A program made the position numbers and the translations under genes. A stretch of DNA of 51,959 nt from JALYUA01 sp038229875 (lineage in GTDB: Bacteria; Acidobacteriota; Thermoanaerobaculia; UBA5066; Gp7-AA6): assembly GCA_038229875.1 (NCBI GenBank), contig JBBROA010000013.1, positions 1 through 51,959 of the forward strand, given 5' to 3'. Shown here piece after piece: positions 15,241 to 25,621 of this stretch. The number at the start of each line of letters is the position of its first letter. Within the stretch, counting starts at the first letter, position 1. Below the pieces are notes generated by a model. It was not told the origin of the DNA, did no database searches, and saw nothing but the letters and a program-made list of their open reading frames with translations.

Positions 15241-16944
15241 ATGAAAAGGGCGCTGTGGGCGTGGGCCGGCTTCCTCCTCTGGGCGGCGGCGGCGGGAGAA
15301 GCCCCGCGGGTCACACGGGGCATGGGCGGCGCGGTCGCAAGTGAAGAAGAGACGGCGGCGCGCGTCGGCATCGAGATCCTGAAGAAGGGCGGCAACGCCA
15401 CGGACGCGGCCGTCGCGGTCTCGTTTGCTCTCGCGGTCACGTGGCCGGAGGCGGGGAACCTGGGCGGCGGAGGGTTCTGGCTGTCGCGCGACCCCGCCGG
15501 GAAAGTGACCGTCGTCGACTTCCGGGAGACCGCGCCCCGCGAGGCGCGAAGCGACCTGTACACCCGTCCCGACGCGAAGGGCGTGACGCCCTCCTCGGTC
15601 GAAGGGCCGCTTGCGAGCGGCGTCCCCGGCACCGTCGCGGGACTCGCGCTCGCCCACCGCCGCGGCGGCCATCTGCCGTGGCGCGACCTGGTGGACCCAG
15701 CCGTCCGGCTGGCTCGCGACGGCTTCCCGATGACGGAGAACGTCGCCGCGTCGATCGCCTGGAACCGGGACCGGCTCGCGAAGGACGCGGAGACCGCCAG
15801 GATTTTTCTCCCCGCCGGCGCGGCGCCCGCCGTCGGATCGACGTTCCGCCAGCCGGACCTCGCGGCCACGCTCGTGGCGATCCGCGACCGCGGCGAGGAC
15901 GGCTTCTACCGCGGAGCCATCGCGCGCACGATCGAGGAAGGGCAGGTGCGCCAGCGGGGGCTCATCAGCCGCGGCGACCTCGCTCGATACGAAGCCCGCG
16001 TCCGCGCGCCGGTGCGATTCCGCTTCGGCAACGCTGAGGTACTGACGACTCCGGCGCCCTCTTCCGGCCCGGCGCTCGCCGAGATGGCGCTTCTCGCCTC
16101 TCTCGTCGGCGTCGAAAAACTGCGCGCGCGCGACGTGGCGTCGGCGCACTGGACCGTGGAAATCGAGAAGCGCGCGTTTCGCGACCGGAATCTCTATCTC
16201 GGCGACCCCGCGTTCGGGGGCGTGCGGCAGAAGCTGTTCACCGATCCGGCCCGGCTCCGCTCGATCGCCGCGTCCATCCGCGCGGACCGAGCGACCCCGA
16301 TGCCGGCGCTGGAGGGAGGCGAGTCCGACAGGCCGAGCACGACGCATTTCTCGATCGTGGATGCGTCGGGAGGCGCCGTGTCCGTCACCACGACCTTGAA
16401 CGATTCCTTCGGCAACGCCCGCGTCGCCCCGGGTCTCGGGTTTCTCTGGAACGACGAGATGGACGACTTCACGACGAAGCCGGGCCAGAAGAACATGTAC
16501 GGGCTCGTGCAGGTAAAGGTGAACGCGGTCGCTCCCGGCAAACGGATGCTCTCCGCCATGTGCCCGGTCATCGTCGTTTCGGGAGGGAAGCTCTCCCTCG
16601 TCTGGGGGACGCCGGGCGGGTCGACGATCCCAACCACGAACTTCCAGGTGCTCCTCGCCACACTCCTGAGGCACGAGACCCTCGAGGAGGCGGTCGCGGC
16701 GCCCCGCTTCCACCAGCAGGACCTTCCCGACACGGTGCAGTTCGAGCGCGGCCGGTTCGAGGCGGACTGGATCGAGGGACTGAAGCGGCTCGGCCACCTG
16801 GTGGTCGAACGCGGCAACGGAATCTACAACTCGGGACTGATGGGACGGGTGCACGGGATCGCCCGCAACGCCGACGGGACCTGGACGGCCGTCGCCGACC
16901 CGCGCCGGAGCGGTGCCGCGCTCTCCGTCCGGCCCTCCCCGTGA
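15241..16944 (+). CDS. ggt: Gamma-glutamyltransferase
   Basis: Secreted or periplasmic enzyme that cleaves gamma-glutamyl bonds, as in glutathione. The 567-residue precursor has a short signal peptide (about residues 1-19). The autoprocessing site is PSTTHFSIVD, with T367 as the expected new N-terminal nucleophile. The large subunit includes GGNATDAAVA and AGNLGGGGFW. The small subunit includes NDSFGNARV, LSAMCPVIV and GTPGGSTIP. Because bacillithiol rather than glutathione genes are nearby, the physiological substrate is open. Its stop overlaps the mtnA GTG start. Confidence 0.94.
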   Translation: MKRALWAWAGFLLWAAAAGEAPRVTRGMGGAVASEEETAARVGIEILKKGGNATDAAVAVSFALAVTWPEAGNLGGGGFWLSRDPAGKVTVVDFRETAPREARSDLYTRPDAKGVTPSSVEGPLASGVPGTVAGLALAHRRGGHLPWRDLVDPAVRLARDGFPMTENVAASIAWNRDRLAKDAETARIFLPAGAAPAVGSTFRQPDLAATLVAIRDRGEDGFYRGAIARTIEEGQVRQRGLISRGDLARYEARVRAPVRFRFGNAEVLTTPAPSSGPALAEMALLASLVGVEKLRARDVASAHWTVEIEKRAFRDRNLYLGDPAFGGVRQKLFTDPARLRSIAASIRADRATPMPALEGGESDRPSTTHFSIVDASGGAVSVTTTLNDSFGNARVAPGLGFLWNDEMDDFTTKPGQKNMYGLVQVKVNAVAPGKRMLSAMCPVIVVSGGKLSLVWGTPGGSTIPTTNFQVLLATLLRHETLEEAVAAPRFHQQDLPDTVQFERGRFEADWIEGLKRLGHLVVERGNGIYNSGLMGRVHGIARNADGTWTAVADPRRSGAALSVRPSP

Positions 16945-18035
16945 GCCAGTCCGGTCCGGGGACGGGCGACGCCCTCCTGCGCCCGCTGTACCGCGAGGGG
17001 CGGGTCCTCCGGATGCTCGATCAACGGCTCCTTCCCGGCGAGGAAACGTGGCTGACGCTCGAGCGCCCGGAAGAGATCGCCGCGGCGATCCGGGACATGG
17101 CCGTGCGCGGCGCTCCCGCCATCGGGGTTGCGGCGGCGTATGGAGCGGCGTTTTCCCTTCGGGGCTCCCAGGCTGCCGGCTCCCCGCGTGAGCGTTTCGA
17201 GGCCGCCCTCGCGCTGCTGGCGGCGAGCCGACCGACGGCCGTGAACCTGTTCGCCGCCCTCGACCGCCTGTCCGCCCGCTTCGACGCTCTGGGCAGTTGC
17301 GCGGAGGCGGAAGTCGAGCGCGCGCTCGTCGCGGAAGCCGACGCCGTGGCGGAAGAGGACATCGCCTCGTGTCTGCGCATCGGCGAGAGCGGGGCGGCGC
17401 TTCTCACGGGAGGCACGACGGTCCTGACGCACTGCAACGCCGGCGCGCTCGCGACCGCCGGGTACGGAACCGCGCTCGGCGTCATCCGCGGAGCCGTCGC
17501 CCAGGGAAAGGCGATCCGGGTGCTCGCGGATGAAACGCGGCCGTTTCTTCAAGGCGCGCGCCTGACCGCGTGGGAGCTCGCCCGTGACGGAATCCCGGTC
17601 GAAATCCTGACCGACAGCATGGCCGGCCACTTCCTTTCGCGCGGCGAGATCTCCGCAGTGATCGTCGGCGCCGACCGCATCGCCGCAAACGGCGACACCG
17701 CGAACAAAATCGGCACGTACTCGCTCGCCGTGCTCGCCCGCGAAAACGGCGTGCCGTTCTACGTTGCCGCCCCGGCGACCACCCTGGATCTCGCCTGCCC
17801 GGATGGCGGTTCGATCCCCATCGAGGAGAGGACGTCGGGCGAAGTGCTCTCGATCGCCGGACACCGCATCGCTCCCGAAGGAGTGCTCGCGCGCCACGTG
17901 GCGTTCGACGTGACTCCCGCGCGTTACATCACCGCGATCGTCACAGACGAAGGGATCTGCCGCCCTCCATTCGGCGAGAGCCTCGCAGGAGCGGTGCGGA
18001 GCTCAAAAGAGAGAACGGGGAGGAGTCGACGCTGA
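16941..18035 (+). CDS. mtnA: S-methyl-5-thioribose-1-phosphate isomerase
   Basis: Methionine salvage: converts methylthioribose 1-phosphate to methylthioribulose 1-phosphate. The 364-residue protein has MAVRGAPAIGVAAAYG (about residues 54-69). The catalytic cysteine lies in THCNAGALATAGYG and the acid in IVGADRIAANGDTANKIGTY. The family resembles eIF2B alpha subunits, but these signatures favour MtnA. The start is GTG 16941, overlapping the ggt stop as GTGA; other in-frame codons upstream lie inside ggt. No other methionine salvage gene is present in the window. Confidence 0.93.
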   Translation: MSQSGPGTGDALLRPLYREGRVLRMLDQRLLPGEETWLTLERPEEIAAAIRDMAVRGAPAIGVAAAYGAAFSLRGSQAAGSPRERFEAALALLAASRPTAVNLFAALDRLSARFDALGSCAEAEVERALVAEADAVAEEDIASCLRIGESGAALLTGGTTVLTHCNAGALATAGYGTALGVIRGAVAQGKAIRVLADETRPFLQGARLTAWELARDGIPVEILTDSMAGHFLSRGEISAVIVGADRIAANGDTANKIGTYSLAVLARENGVPFYVAAPATTLDLACPDGGSIPIEERTSGEVLSIAGHRIAPEGVLARHVAFDVTPARYITAIVTDEGICRPPFGESLAGAVRSSKERTGRSRR

Positions 18036-18060
18036 CCGCCTGGCGCTGACGTTTTCCCTG

Positions 18061-19104
18061 ATGCTGATCCTCGGAATCGAAACTTCCTGCGACGAGACCT
18101 CTGTCGGAGTCCTCGATGGCTCCGGCCGCATCCTGGCCAACGTGGTCGCCTCGTCCTCCGAGGCGCACGCGATCTACGGCGGCGTGGTGCCTGAGGTCGC
18201 CGCGCGCGCTCATCTCGAAAGTCTGCCGGGCACGTTCGAAGAGGCCCTGCGCGTTTCGGGTGCGCGCCTCTCCGACGTCTCTCTCATCGGAGCAACGGCG
18301 GGGCCGGGCCTGATCGGGGCGCTCTTGGTCGGCCTGTCGGCCGCGAAGGCCCTCGCGTTCGCCCGGGGGCTCCCGCTCGTTCCTGTGAACCATCTCGAAG
18401 GGCATCTGTTCTCTCCGTGGCTCCGCGCCAACGGGGATCCGGCGCGCGAGGTCACCTGGCCGTTCCACGGCCTCGTGGTCTCGGGAGGGCACGCGGAGCT
18501 CGTCCGTGTCGAGGAGAAGTCAGTGATCCCGATCGCCCGCACCCGCGACGACGCGCCCGGGGAAGCATTCGACAAGGTCGCGCGGAGAGCGGGGCTCGGG
18601 TATCCGGGAGGCCCCGTGATCGACCGGATCGCCGCGCGCGGAGACGGCGCCCGGTTCCCTCTCCCGGTCGGCCGGCCCGGCGACGGGTCCGACGACTTCT
18701 CCTTCTCGGGCCTGAAGACAGCGATGCTGCGGGAGTTCGAAAAGCGGGGAGTCACGGGCGCGGCCGCGGATCCGGAAACGCTCTCCTCCGACCTGGTCGA
18801 CCTGTTCGCGTCGTTTCAGCGGGCGATCGTGACGGCGCTCGTGGGTCGCGTCGAGACCGTGCACGCCCGTGAGGGCATTCGTAGTCTCGCCCTCTCGGGC
18901 GGCGTCGCCGCGAACAGCGAGCTGCGAGCGACCTTCGCGCGCTGGGGCGTTGAGCGCGGAGTCGAGGTCCTCCTGCCCGATCGCGCGCTGACCTCTGACA
19001 ACGGGGCCATGATCGCGTGGGCCGCCTGGCTGCGCTTTCAGAGCGAAGGCCCGTCAGACTTTCGCGACGCGAACGCGAGGTCGAGGTGGCCACTAGGGAC
19101 GTGA
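18061..19104 (+). CDS. tsaD: tRNA threonylcarbamoyladenosine transferase TsaD
   Basis: Transfers the threonylcarbamoyl group to A37 of ANN-decoding tRNAs, with TsaB and TsaE. The 347-residue protein begins LGIETSCDETSVGVLD. It contains GGVVPEVAARAHLE and PVNHLEGHL, the two histidine pairs that bind metal, plus LVVSGGHAELV and ALSGGVAANSELR. Length is normal. Start ATG 18061. The last codons overlap a heptamer tract. Confidence 0.97.
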   Translation: MLILGIETSCDETSVGVLDGSGRILANVVASSSEAHAIYGGVVPEVAARAHLESLPGTFEEALRVSGARLSDVSLIGATAGPGLIGALLVGLSAAKALAFARGLPLVPVNHLEGHLFSPWLRANGDPAREVTWPFHGLVVSGGHAELVRVEEKSVIPIARTRDDAPGEAFDKVARRAGLGYPGGPVIDRIAARGDGARFPLPVGRPGDGSDDFSFSGLKTAMLREFEKRGVTGAAADPETLSSDLVDLFASFQRAIVTALVGRVETVHAREGIRSLALSGGVAANSELRATFARWGVERGVEVLLPDRALTSDNGAMIAWAAWLRFQSEGPSDFRDANARSRWPLGT

Positions 19105-19175
19105 GGGGTGAGGGGTAAGGGGTGAGGCGTTCAGACCAGCTGTCAGCTCGCAGCTCTTAGGCCTCAACGCTCAAG
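19101..19175. repeat. Intergenic heptamer tract (GTGAGGG / GTTCAGA / AGCTGTC)
   Basis: Starting in the tsaD stop codon: GTGAGGG, GTAAGGG, GTGAGGC and GTTCAGA follow one another at 7-nt spacing. AGCTGTCAGCTCGCAGCT and CTCAACGCTCAA come next. It is a mixture of the heptamer types seen at 8051, 11297, 39991 and 48429. Confidence 0.75.
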
Positions 19176-19215
19176 GCACCTCCTCCCTCTCTCAACTACA
19201 CTCCCCTATTCGCCC

Positions 19216-21011
<1,796 letters not shown>

Positions 21012-21015
<4 letters not shown>

Positions 21016-21779
21016 AGAAGAAGATGACGACGGCCGAAGCGCCCGCCGCCGGCGCCGCGCCCCCCGAAAAGGCCACGCCCGCCCATTCCGCCGGCCGCGA
21101 ATGGTACGAGTCTCTCCTCGTCGCGGGGGTCTTCGTGCTCTTCGTCCGCACGTTCATCGTCCAGACCTACCAGGTGCCGACGGGGTCGATGGAGCGGACG
21201 ATCCTTGTGGGCGATCACGTGCTGGTGAACAAATTCGCGTTCGGGCCCCGGCTGCCGGTCTTCGCGAGTTGGATGCCCTACCGGGACGTGCATCGCGGCG
21301 ACATCATCGTGTTCAAGAAGCCGGGAGACGACAGAAACGACAACAACGTGCTCGTCAAGCGCGCGGTCGGGGGGCCCGGAGATCTGCTCCAGGTGCGGGA
21401 CAAAGTGCTCAACGTCAACGGGGCGCCGAGCGACGGCCCTCAAATCCAGCACATCGATCCCGAGCTGTATCTGGCCGGCGATCCGCGCGTGCCGGAGTCG
21501 AGTGTGATGCGCGATCAGTTCGGCCCGTACCGGGTGCCGCCCGGGTTTAATTTCGGGATGGGCGACAACCGGGACAACTCGTTCGACAGCCGCTTCTGGG
21601 GCCCCAGTCCGCGGCAGAACATCTTCGGCCGGCCGTTCCTCCTCTACTGGTCTTACGAGGCGGAGCCGAACTCCCACATCTGGCGGGGACCGCTCGACAA
21701 GCTCCGGCAGCTCGGCAGCGTCGCGGTCCACTTCTTCTCGCGGACCCGATGGGACAGGATGTTCCGACTGGTGCGCTGA
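21012..21779 (+). CDS. lepB: Signal peptidase I, first copy
   Basis: Membrane-anchored serine/lysine protease that removes Sec and Tat signal peptides. The 255-residue protein has a hydrophobic N-terminal anchor (about residues 34-53), the nucleophile box PTGSMERTILVGDHVLVNK, the general base in VLVKRAVGGPGD, and box E GMGDNRDNSFDSRFWG. Catalytic Ser and Lys are both present. The start ATG 21012 overlaps the lepA stop. The loop between the base and box E is long, with an extra ~40 residues (QIQHIDPELYLAGD). It overlaps the second copy by 31 nt. Confidence 0.94.
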
Positions 21780-22480
21780 CGAAGGCTCCTTCCCGTAGAG
21801 AAGCGCCGGCCGGGAGCCGCCGGCCTGTTTCCACGGCGCGTGAGTACGTCGAAGTCGTTCTCGTCGCCGTGGTGTTCGCCCTGTTCGTTCGGACATTCCT
21901 CGTGCAGGCGTTCGTCGTCCCCACCCCGTCGATGGAAAACACGGTCCTCGTCGGCGACCACCTCGTCGTGAACAAGTTCATCTTCGCGCCTCACCTGTGG
22001 GGCCGGTTCCTCCCATACCGGGAGTTGAAGCGCGGCGACGTCTTCGTCTTCAAGTTTCCGGAGGATCCGCAGCGCGACTTCATCAAGCGCGCGATCGCGC
22101 TGCCGGGAGACGTGCTGGAGATCCATGACAAGGTCGTGTACGTCAACGGAGAGACATCGCCCGATGCGCGCGCGATCCACGCCGAGAGCCGCATCTGGCG
22201 GGACGACCGGGAGCTTCCCGAGGCGCTCCGCCGGCGCGATCAGCTGGCGCCGATGCGCATCGGCGCCAGCTCGTACTTCGCGCTGGGAGACAACCGCGAC
22301 AGCTCCTACGACAGCCGTTTCTGGGGTCCGGTGCCCGCGTCGAACGTGAAGGGCAGGGCGCTCTTCATCTACTGGTCCCTGGCGCCTCCCGCCCTCGCGA
22401 AGTCCACGGGATTCGCGGCGCCTTTGAAGGATCTCTTGCAGCGAACCCGATGGAGCAGGACCTTTCTCGCGGTCCGCTGA
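21749..22480 (+). CDS. lepB: Signal peptidase I, second copy
   Basis: A 243-residue paralogue of the preceding gene with the same boxes: anchor VVLVAVVFALFVRTFLVQAF, nucleophile in PTPSMENTVLVGDHLVVNK, base in FIKRAIALPGD, and box E ALGDNRDSSYDSRFWG. Both catalytic residues are intact, so it should be active. The start ATG 21749 lies inside the first copy. The two are clearly diverged, which suggests distinct substrate sets rather than a recent duplication. Confidence 0.93.
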   Translation: MGQDVPTGALTKAPSRREAPAGSRRPVSTAREYVEVVLVAVVFALFVRTFLVQAFVVPTPSMENTVLVGDHLVVNKFIFAPHLWGRFLPYRELKRGDVFVFKFPEDPQRDFIKRAIALPGDVLEIHDKVVYVNGETSPDARAIHAESRIWRDDRELPEALRRRDQLAPMRIGASSYFALGDNRDSSYDSRFWGPVPASNVKGRALFIYWSLAPPALAKSTGFAAPLKDLLQRTRWSRTFLAVR

Positions 22481-22536
22481 CGCGCTCCGAACCCGGGAAC
22501 CTGACGCCTCGCCGCGGCGTTTCACCGCACACCTGT

Positions 22537-22542
22537 TAGAAT
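22537..22542 (+). promoter_or_regulatory. Putative -10 element TAGAAT
   Basis: TAGAAT lies 25 nt before the start codon at 22568 and is followed by a good ribosome binding site (GAGGAGGA). The same hexamer at the same 25-nt spacing precedes icd at 42389. A -35 element is not evident. Confidence 0.3.
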
Positions 22543-22567
22543 CGCTCGCAATCTCCGAGGAGGACTC

Positions 22568-22942
22568 ATGCGGGACACGCGCCGGATGCGCGGGGCGGCA
22601 ACCCTGGGCTGCATCGTTTGGCTCGCGATCTGCGGGCTGATCGGCTACGTTCTGTACAAGGTCGTGCCCGTGAAGGTCAACACCTCGGCGTTCGCGGACT
22701 TCCTTCAGGAGGAGGCCGCCTTCGGGTCCATCAAGAGCCTCCCCCAGCTCCAGGCCGAGATCCTCGCCAAGGCCAAGGAGATGGACATTCCCGTCACCCG
22801 CGACAACCTGAGCGTCAAGCGCACCCGCGAGTCCATCACGGTCGAAGCGCACTACGAGATCACCGTCGACTTCTTCAATGGCGCGTACAAGTACGTGTGG
22901 AAATTCGACCCGGTCTTCGCGCGACCCATCTTCAACGTCTGA
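22568..22942 (+). CDS. Single-span membrane protein of unknown function downstream of lepB
   Basis: A 124-residue protein with an N-terminal hydrophobic anchor (about residues 12-31, GAATLGCIVWLAICGLIGYV) followed by PVKVNTSAFADFL and a soluble domain rich in charged residues. The start ATG 22568 follows a strong GAGGAGG site. The position after lepB and the layout (short N-tail, one span, PV.V..) recall DUF4845 proteins that follow lepB in some Proteobacteria, but I cannot confirm homology. It ends 75 nt before the MerR gene. Confidence 0.75.
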   Translation: MRDTRRMRGAATLGCIVWLAICGLIGYVLYKVVPVKVNTSAFADFLQEEAAFGSIKSLPQLQAEILAKAKEMDIPVTRDNLSVKRTRESITVEAHYEITVDFFNGAYKYVWKFDPVFARPIFNV

Positions 22943-23017
22943 TCGCCGGGGTTCGGGGCTCGTGATCTCCTGCCGGACGCGGGCGCGTGCCCGCCCTCCG
23001 AACGCGCCGCCGCCGTC

Positions 23018-23422
23018 ATGAGCGGACGGCGCCGTCTGACACCACCCGGGGTTTCGATCGCCGAAGTCTCACGGCGCACGGGAATCCCCGGCTCGACTCT
23101 GAGGTACTACGAGCGCGAGATGCCCTCGCTCTTTCTCATCCGGAAGACGGCGGGCGGGCACCGGCGCTACGGGGAAAAGGACGTAGCGCGATTTGCGACC
23201 ATCCGCCGGCTCACGGAGCACGAGGCGCTCCCGCTCTCGGAGATCCGCCGGGTCCTTTCGTCGAGCGGGGATCACGACTCGCTTCGCGAGGAGGTCTCAC
23301 GACTTCGAGCCGCGCAGCAGGAGGAGGGGTGGGCCGTGGCCGAGCTATCCCGCCGCGTCGGGCTCCTCGAGGAGAAACTGGCGAAGCTCTCCGAAAGGAA
23401 GCGCTGGTTCGACAAGAAATAA
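23018..23422 (+). CDS. MerR family transcriptional regulator
   Basis: A 134-residue protein with the MerR helix-turn-helix: VSIAEVSRRTGIPGSTLRYYERE (about residues 12-34), then GGHRRYGEKDVARF. A C-terminal coiled coil (about residues 85-125) would dimerise it. It contains no cysteine after the DNA-binding domain, so a metal or thiol sensor of the classic MerR kind is unlikely. It may regulate the thioredoxin-fold genes that follow. Confidence 0.9.
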   Translation: MSGRRRLTPPGVSIAEVSRRTGIPGSTLRYYEREMPSLFLIRKTAGGHRRYGEKDVARFATIRRLTEHEALPLSEIRRVLSSSGDHDSLREEVSRLRAAQQEEGWAVAELSRRVGLLEEKLAKLSERKRWFDKK

Positions 23423-23549
23423 TCGCCCTGCCCCCGTCCGTTCTCCGTCCCGAGCCCTCCCGAGCCGGGACAGGCCCGAAACCGGCCGCGGGAACCGACG
23501 ACGAACAGCGGGCAGGCAATAACCGAAGCGAAAGCGAAAAGGAGCCTTC

Positions 23550-24134
23550 ATGCGTCCATCGAAGCCGTTTCTGCTGGCCGCCGCCGCGGCCCTGGCGCTC
23601 TCCTCCGTGTCCCTGGGCGCAGTCGCCATTGGCTCGGCGGCGCCCGATTTCTCCCTGACGAGCCTCGACGGGAAGCCGCTCGCGCTCGCCGAAGCGCTCA
23701 AGACCCACAAGGCGGTCGTCGTGCTCTTCGTCGCGACGAAGTGTCCGTATTCGAACGCCTACAACGAGCGCATGAAGCAGATGGCGGAGAGCTACGAGAA
23801 GCAGGGCGTCCTGTTCGTGGGCATCAACAGCAACAGCTCGGAGCCCGAGGCGGAGGCGCGGGAACACGCCCGGAAGCACGGGCACACGTTCCCGATCGCC
23901 AAGGACCCGGGCAACAAGATCGCGGATCTGTACGACGCCAAGCGCACTCCGGAAGCGTTCGTCATCACCCCGGACGGCAAACTGCGTTACCACGGCCGCA
24001 TCGACGACAACTCCGAAGACGCCGCCCGTGTGACCTCGCCGGATCTGAAGAATGCGCTCGACGCGCTCCTCGCCGGCAGGCCGGTCCAGAGCGCCGAGAC
24101 CAAGGCCTTCGGTTGCACGATCAAGCGCGTTTGA
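23550..24134 (+). CDS. Exported redoxin/AhpC-TSA family thioredoxin-fold protein
   Basis: A 194-residue protein with a signal peptide (about residues 1-24) and a thioredoxin-like fold: APDFSLTSLDGKPL (31-44), VVVLFVATKCPYSNAYNERM (56-75), FVITPDGKLRYHGRIDD. The active site CPYS has a single cysteine (C65) in place of CxxC; a second cysteine, C189, lies in the C-terminal FGCTIKRV. Whether C65 and C189 form a redox pair is inference. The start ATG 23550 follows GGAGCC. Its stop overlaps the TTG start of the next gene. Confidence 0.88.
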   Translation: MRPSKPFLLAAAAALALSSVSLGAVAIGSAAPDFSLTSLDGKPLALAEALKTHKAVVVLFVATKCPYSNAYNERMKQMAESYEKQGVLFVGINSNSSEPEAEAREHARKHGHTFPIAKDPGNKIADLYDAKRTPEAFVITPDGKLRYHGRIDDNSEDAARVTSPDLKNALDALLAGRPVQSAETKAFGCTIKRV

Positions 24135-24694
24135 CGAAGCGCCGGGGATCCTCGGCGATCGCGCTCTGCGTGGCCGCCCTCTTTTCCCTGTGCTCGACTC
24201 TGGGCGCCCGGTCCTCTTCGTCTCCTTCGCGCATCGCGGGAGAGCTCGACGCGGCCGGGTTCCGGAGCGTCCTGGCGTCAAACCGGGGCGGCGTGGTGCT
24301 CGTGAACTTCTGGGCAACCTGGTGCGTCCCATGCCGCGAGGAGTACCCCGACCTGGTCCGCCTGCAGAGGGAGCTCGCACCCCGGGGCTTCCGTATCGTC
24401 GCCGTCTCGACGGACTTTGCGAGCCAGCGCACCGCCGTCGACAACTTCCTCGAGTCGATGAAGCCTAACTTCCCGAACTACTGGAAAAAGAGCGGCGGCG
24501 AACAGGCGTTCATCGAGAGCGTCGACCGGGACTGGGGCGGAGAGCTCCCGTTCTCCGTCCTCTACGGGAAAGACGGCTCGCGAGTGAAGTCGCTGTCGGG
24601 CAAACACAGCTACGCGGACTACCGCCGGGAAGTCCTGAGTGCGCTGGAGGGTGCTCCTGCCGGTGGTGCGCGGAAGGCCGCATCGAGCCGATAA
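24131..24694 (+). CDS. TlpA-like thiol-disulfide oxidoreductase
   Basis: A 187-residue exported protein. After a hydrophobic N-terminus (about residues 8-27), the thioredoxin fold shows VVLVNFWATWCVPCREEYPDL with the CxxC pair C65 and C68. An ELPFSVLYGKDG stretch contains the cis-proline expected of TlpA/ResA proteins. It should act in the periplasm or at the membrane face as a reductant, for example in cytochrome c maturation. The start is TTG 24131, overlapping the redoxin stop as TTGA; the neighbouring genes are therefore likely coupled. Confidence 0.9.
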   Translation: MTKRRGSSAIALCVAALFSLCSTLGARSSSSPSRIAGELDAAGFRSVLASNRGGVVLVNFWATWCVPCREEYPDLVRLQRELAPRGFRIVAVSTDFASQRTAVDNFLESMKPNFPNYWKKSGGEQAFIESVDRDWGGELPFSVLYGKDGSRVKSLSGKHSYADYRREVLSALEGAPAGGARKAASSR

Positions 24695-24808
24695 CCGTTT
24701 TTCCCGAGCTTCGCGGAAGTGGTCAAGACTTCAATCAGGCACGTCGCGACATCGGCCTCGTCACTCCAGGCTGAATCGCAGCGCTTACCTGAGCGCCCCC
24801 CCAAATCA

Positions 24809-24858
24809 ACCCTCTCCCCTGTTCAGCCGCTCCCCGAGCGCGGGGAGAGAGGGTGGCG
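24809..24858. repeat. Intergenic CTCTCCCC-type palindromic repeat
   Basis: ACCCTCTCCCC and GGGGAGAGAGGGT arms around a GC-rich centre, in the gap between the two convergent genes ending at 24694 and 24887. Related palindromes lie at 36390-36438, 37842-37874, 37976-38010 and 43930-43960. As a transcript it would form a strong hairpin, so it may end transcription from either side, but no T tract follows. Confidence 0.65.
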
Positions 24859-24886
24859 CGCTCTCGTCACAGAGAAAATGGGACGG

Positions 24887-25366
24887 TCAGCGACGGAGAC
24901 CGCCTCGGCGGTACCCCCGCCCTCGCCCGTCCAGGCCCCACACCCGGCCGGCGTCGGCCGCGCACAGAAGCAGCAGGAGCAGAAGTGCGAATTTCGTCGT
25001 CAGGCCTGCGGTGATCCACTTGTCCCAGGGAGCATGCGGGCCCGGGTACGACTGGCCGAGGAGAATCGAGAGCATCAAAAGAGATCCCGCCGCCGCGGCC
25101 GCCCGGGTCCACAACCCGACGAGCAGAGCGATGCCGAGCGCGAGCTCTCCGCCGGCGACGATCCACGCGAAGACGCTCGCGTTGGGGAGGATGAGACTCT
25201 GCAGAATGCCGCGCCAGAAAGGCCAGGCCTCCTTCATCATCCCGCTCGCGGCCTTCGCGAATCCGCCGTGCACGAACTCGCCGAGCATCTTGCCGAGGCC
25301 TTCGGCGATGAAGATCACACCGGTCAATATCCGCACGACGGCGGCGAGGCGCGCGGCGGAAGCCAT
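24887..25366 (-). CDS. DoxX family membrane protein
   Basis: A 159-residue protein with four hydrophobic segments (about residues 8-25, 60-80, 88-108 and 122-137). The order and short motifs (RILTGVIFIAEGLGKM, AWIVAGGELALGIALLVGLWTR) match DoxX/DoxD-like proteins. Some are linked to redox or thiosulfate metabolism, but most are uncharacterised. It is convergent with the two thioredoxin-fold genes and divergent from the secreted-protein gene at 25622. An internal EFVHGGFAKAASGMMKEAW loop follows the first span, as in many DoxX proteins. Confidence 0.85.
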   Translation of the reverse strand: MASAARLAAVVRILTGVIFIAEGLGKMLGEFVHGGFAKAASGMMKEAWPFWRGILQSLILPNASVFAWIVAGGELALGIALLVGLWTRAAAAAGSLLMLSILLGQSYPGPHAPWDKWITAGLTTKFALLLLLLLCAADAGRVWGLDGRGRGYRRGGLRR

Positions 25367-25621
25367 GTTCGGAGTTTAGCCGAGCGATTCCCTCAAGAGA
25401 GAAGGATCGGCGGACAATTTCGCAATCTTCCGCGGGTCCGTGGCGCGGGGAATGCGGCGAAACTTCCCGGGGAAACGACCGCGCCGGATGACGGAAAGTC
25501 CTCGCGAAGGGACAGGTCGCGATCTTCGCAATGCCACAACCGCCGCCAGGCGGGAACCGGTCGATGGAGCGGCTTTTGCTAAACTGGCGACGACACCAGA
25601 ATTTTTTCCTAAGGGGGCGTC

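Noticed and set aside
15199..16854. 552-codon extension of the pgk frame, antisense to ggt
   Set aside because: Pgk motifs begin only at MKGIRDL; the extension has no similarity and is the shadow of ggt.
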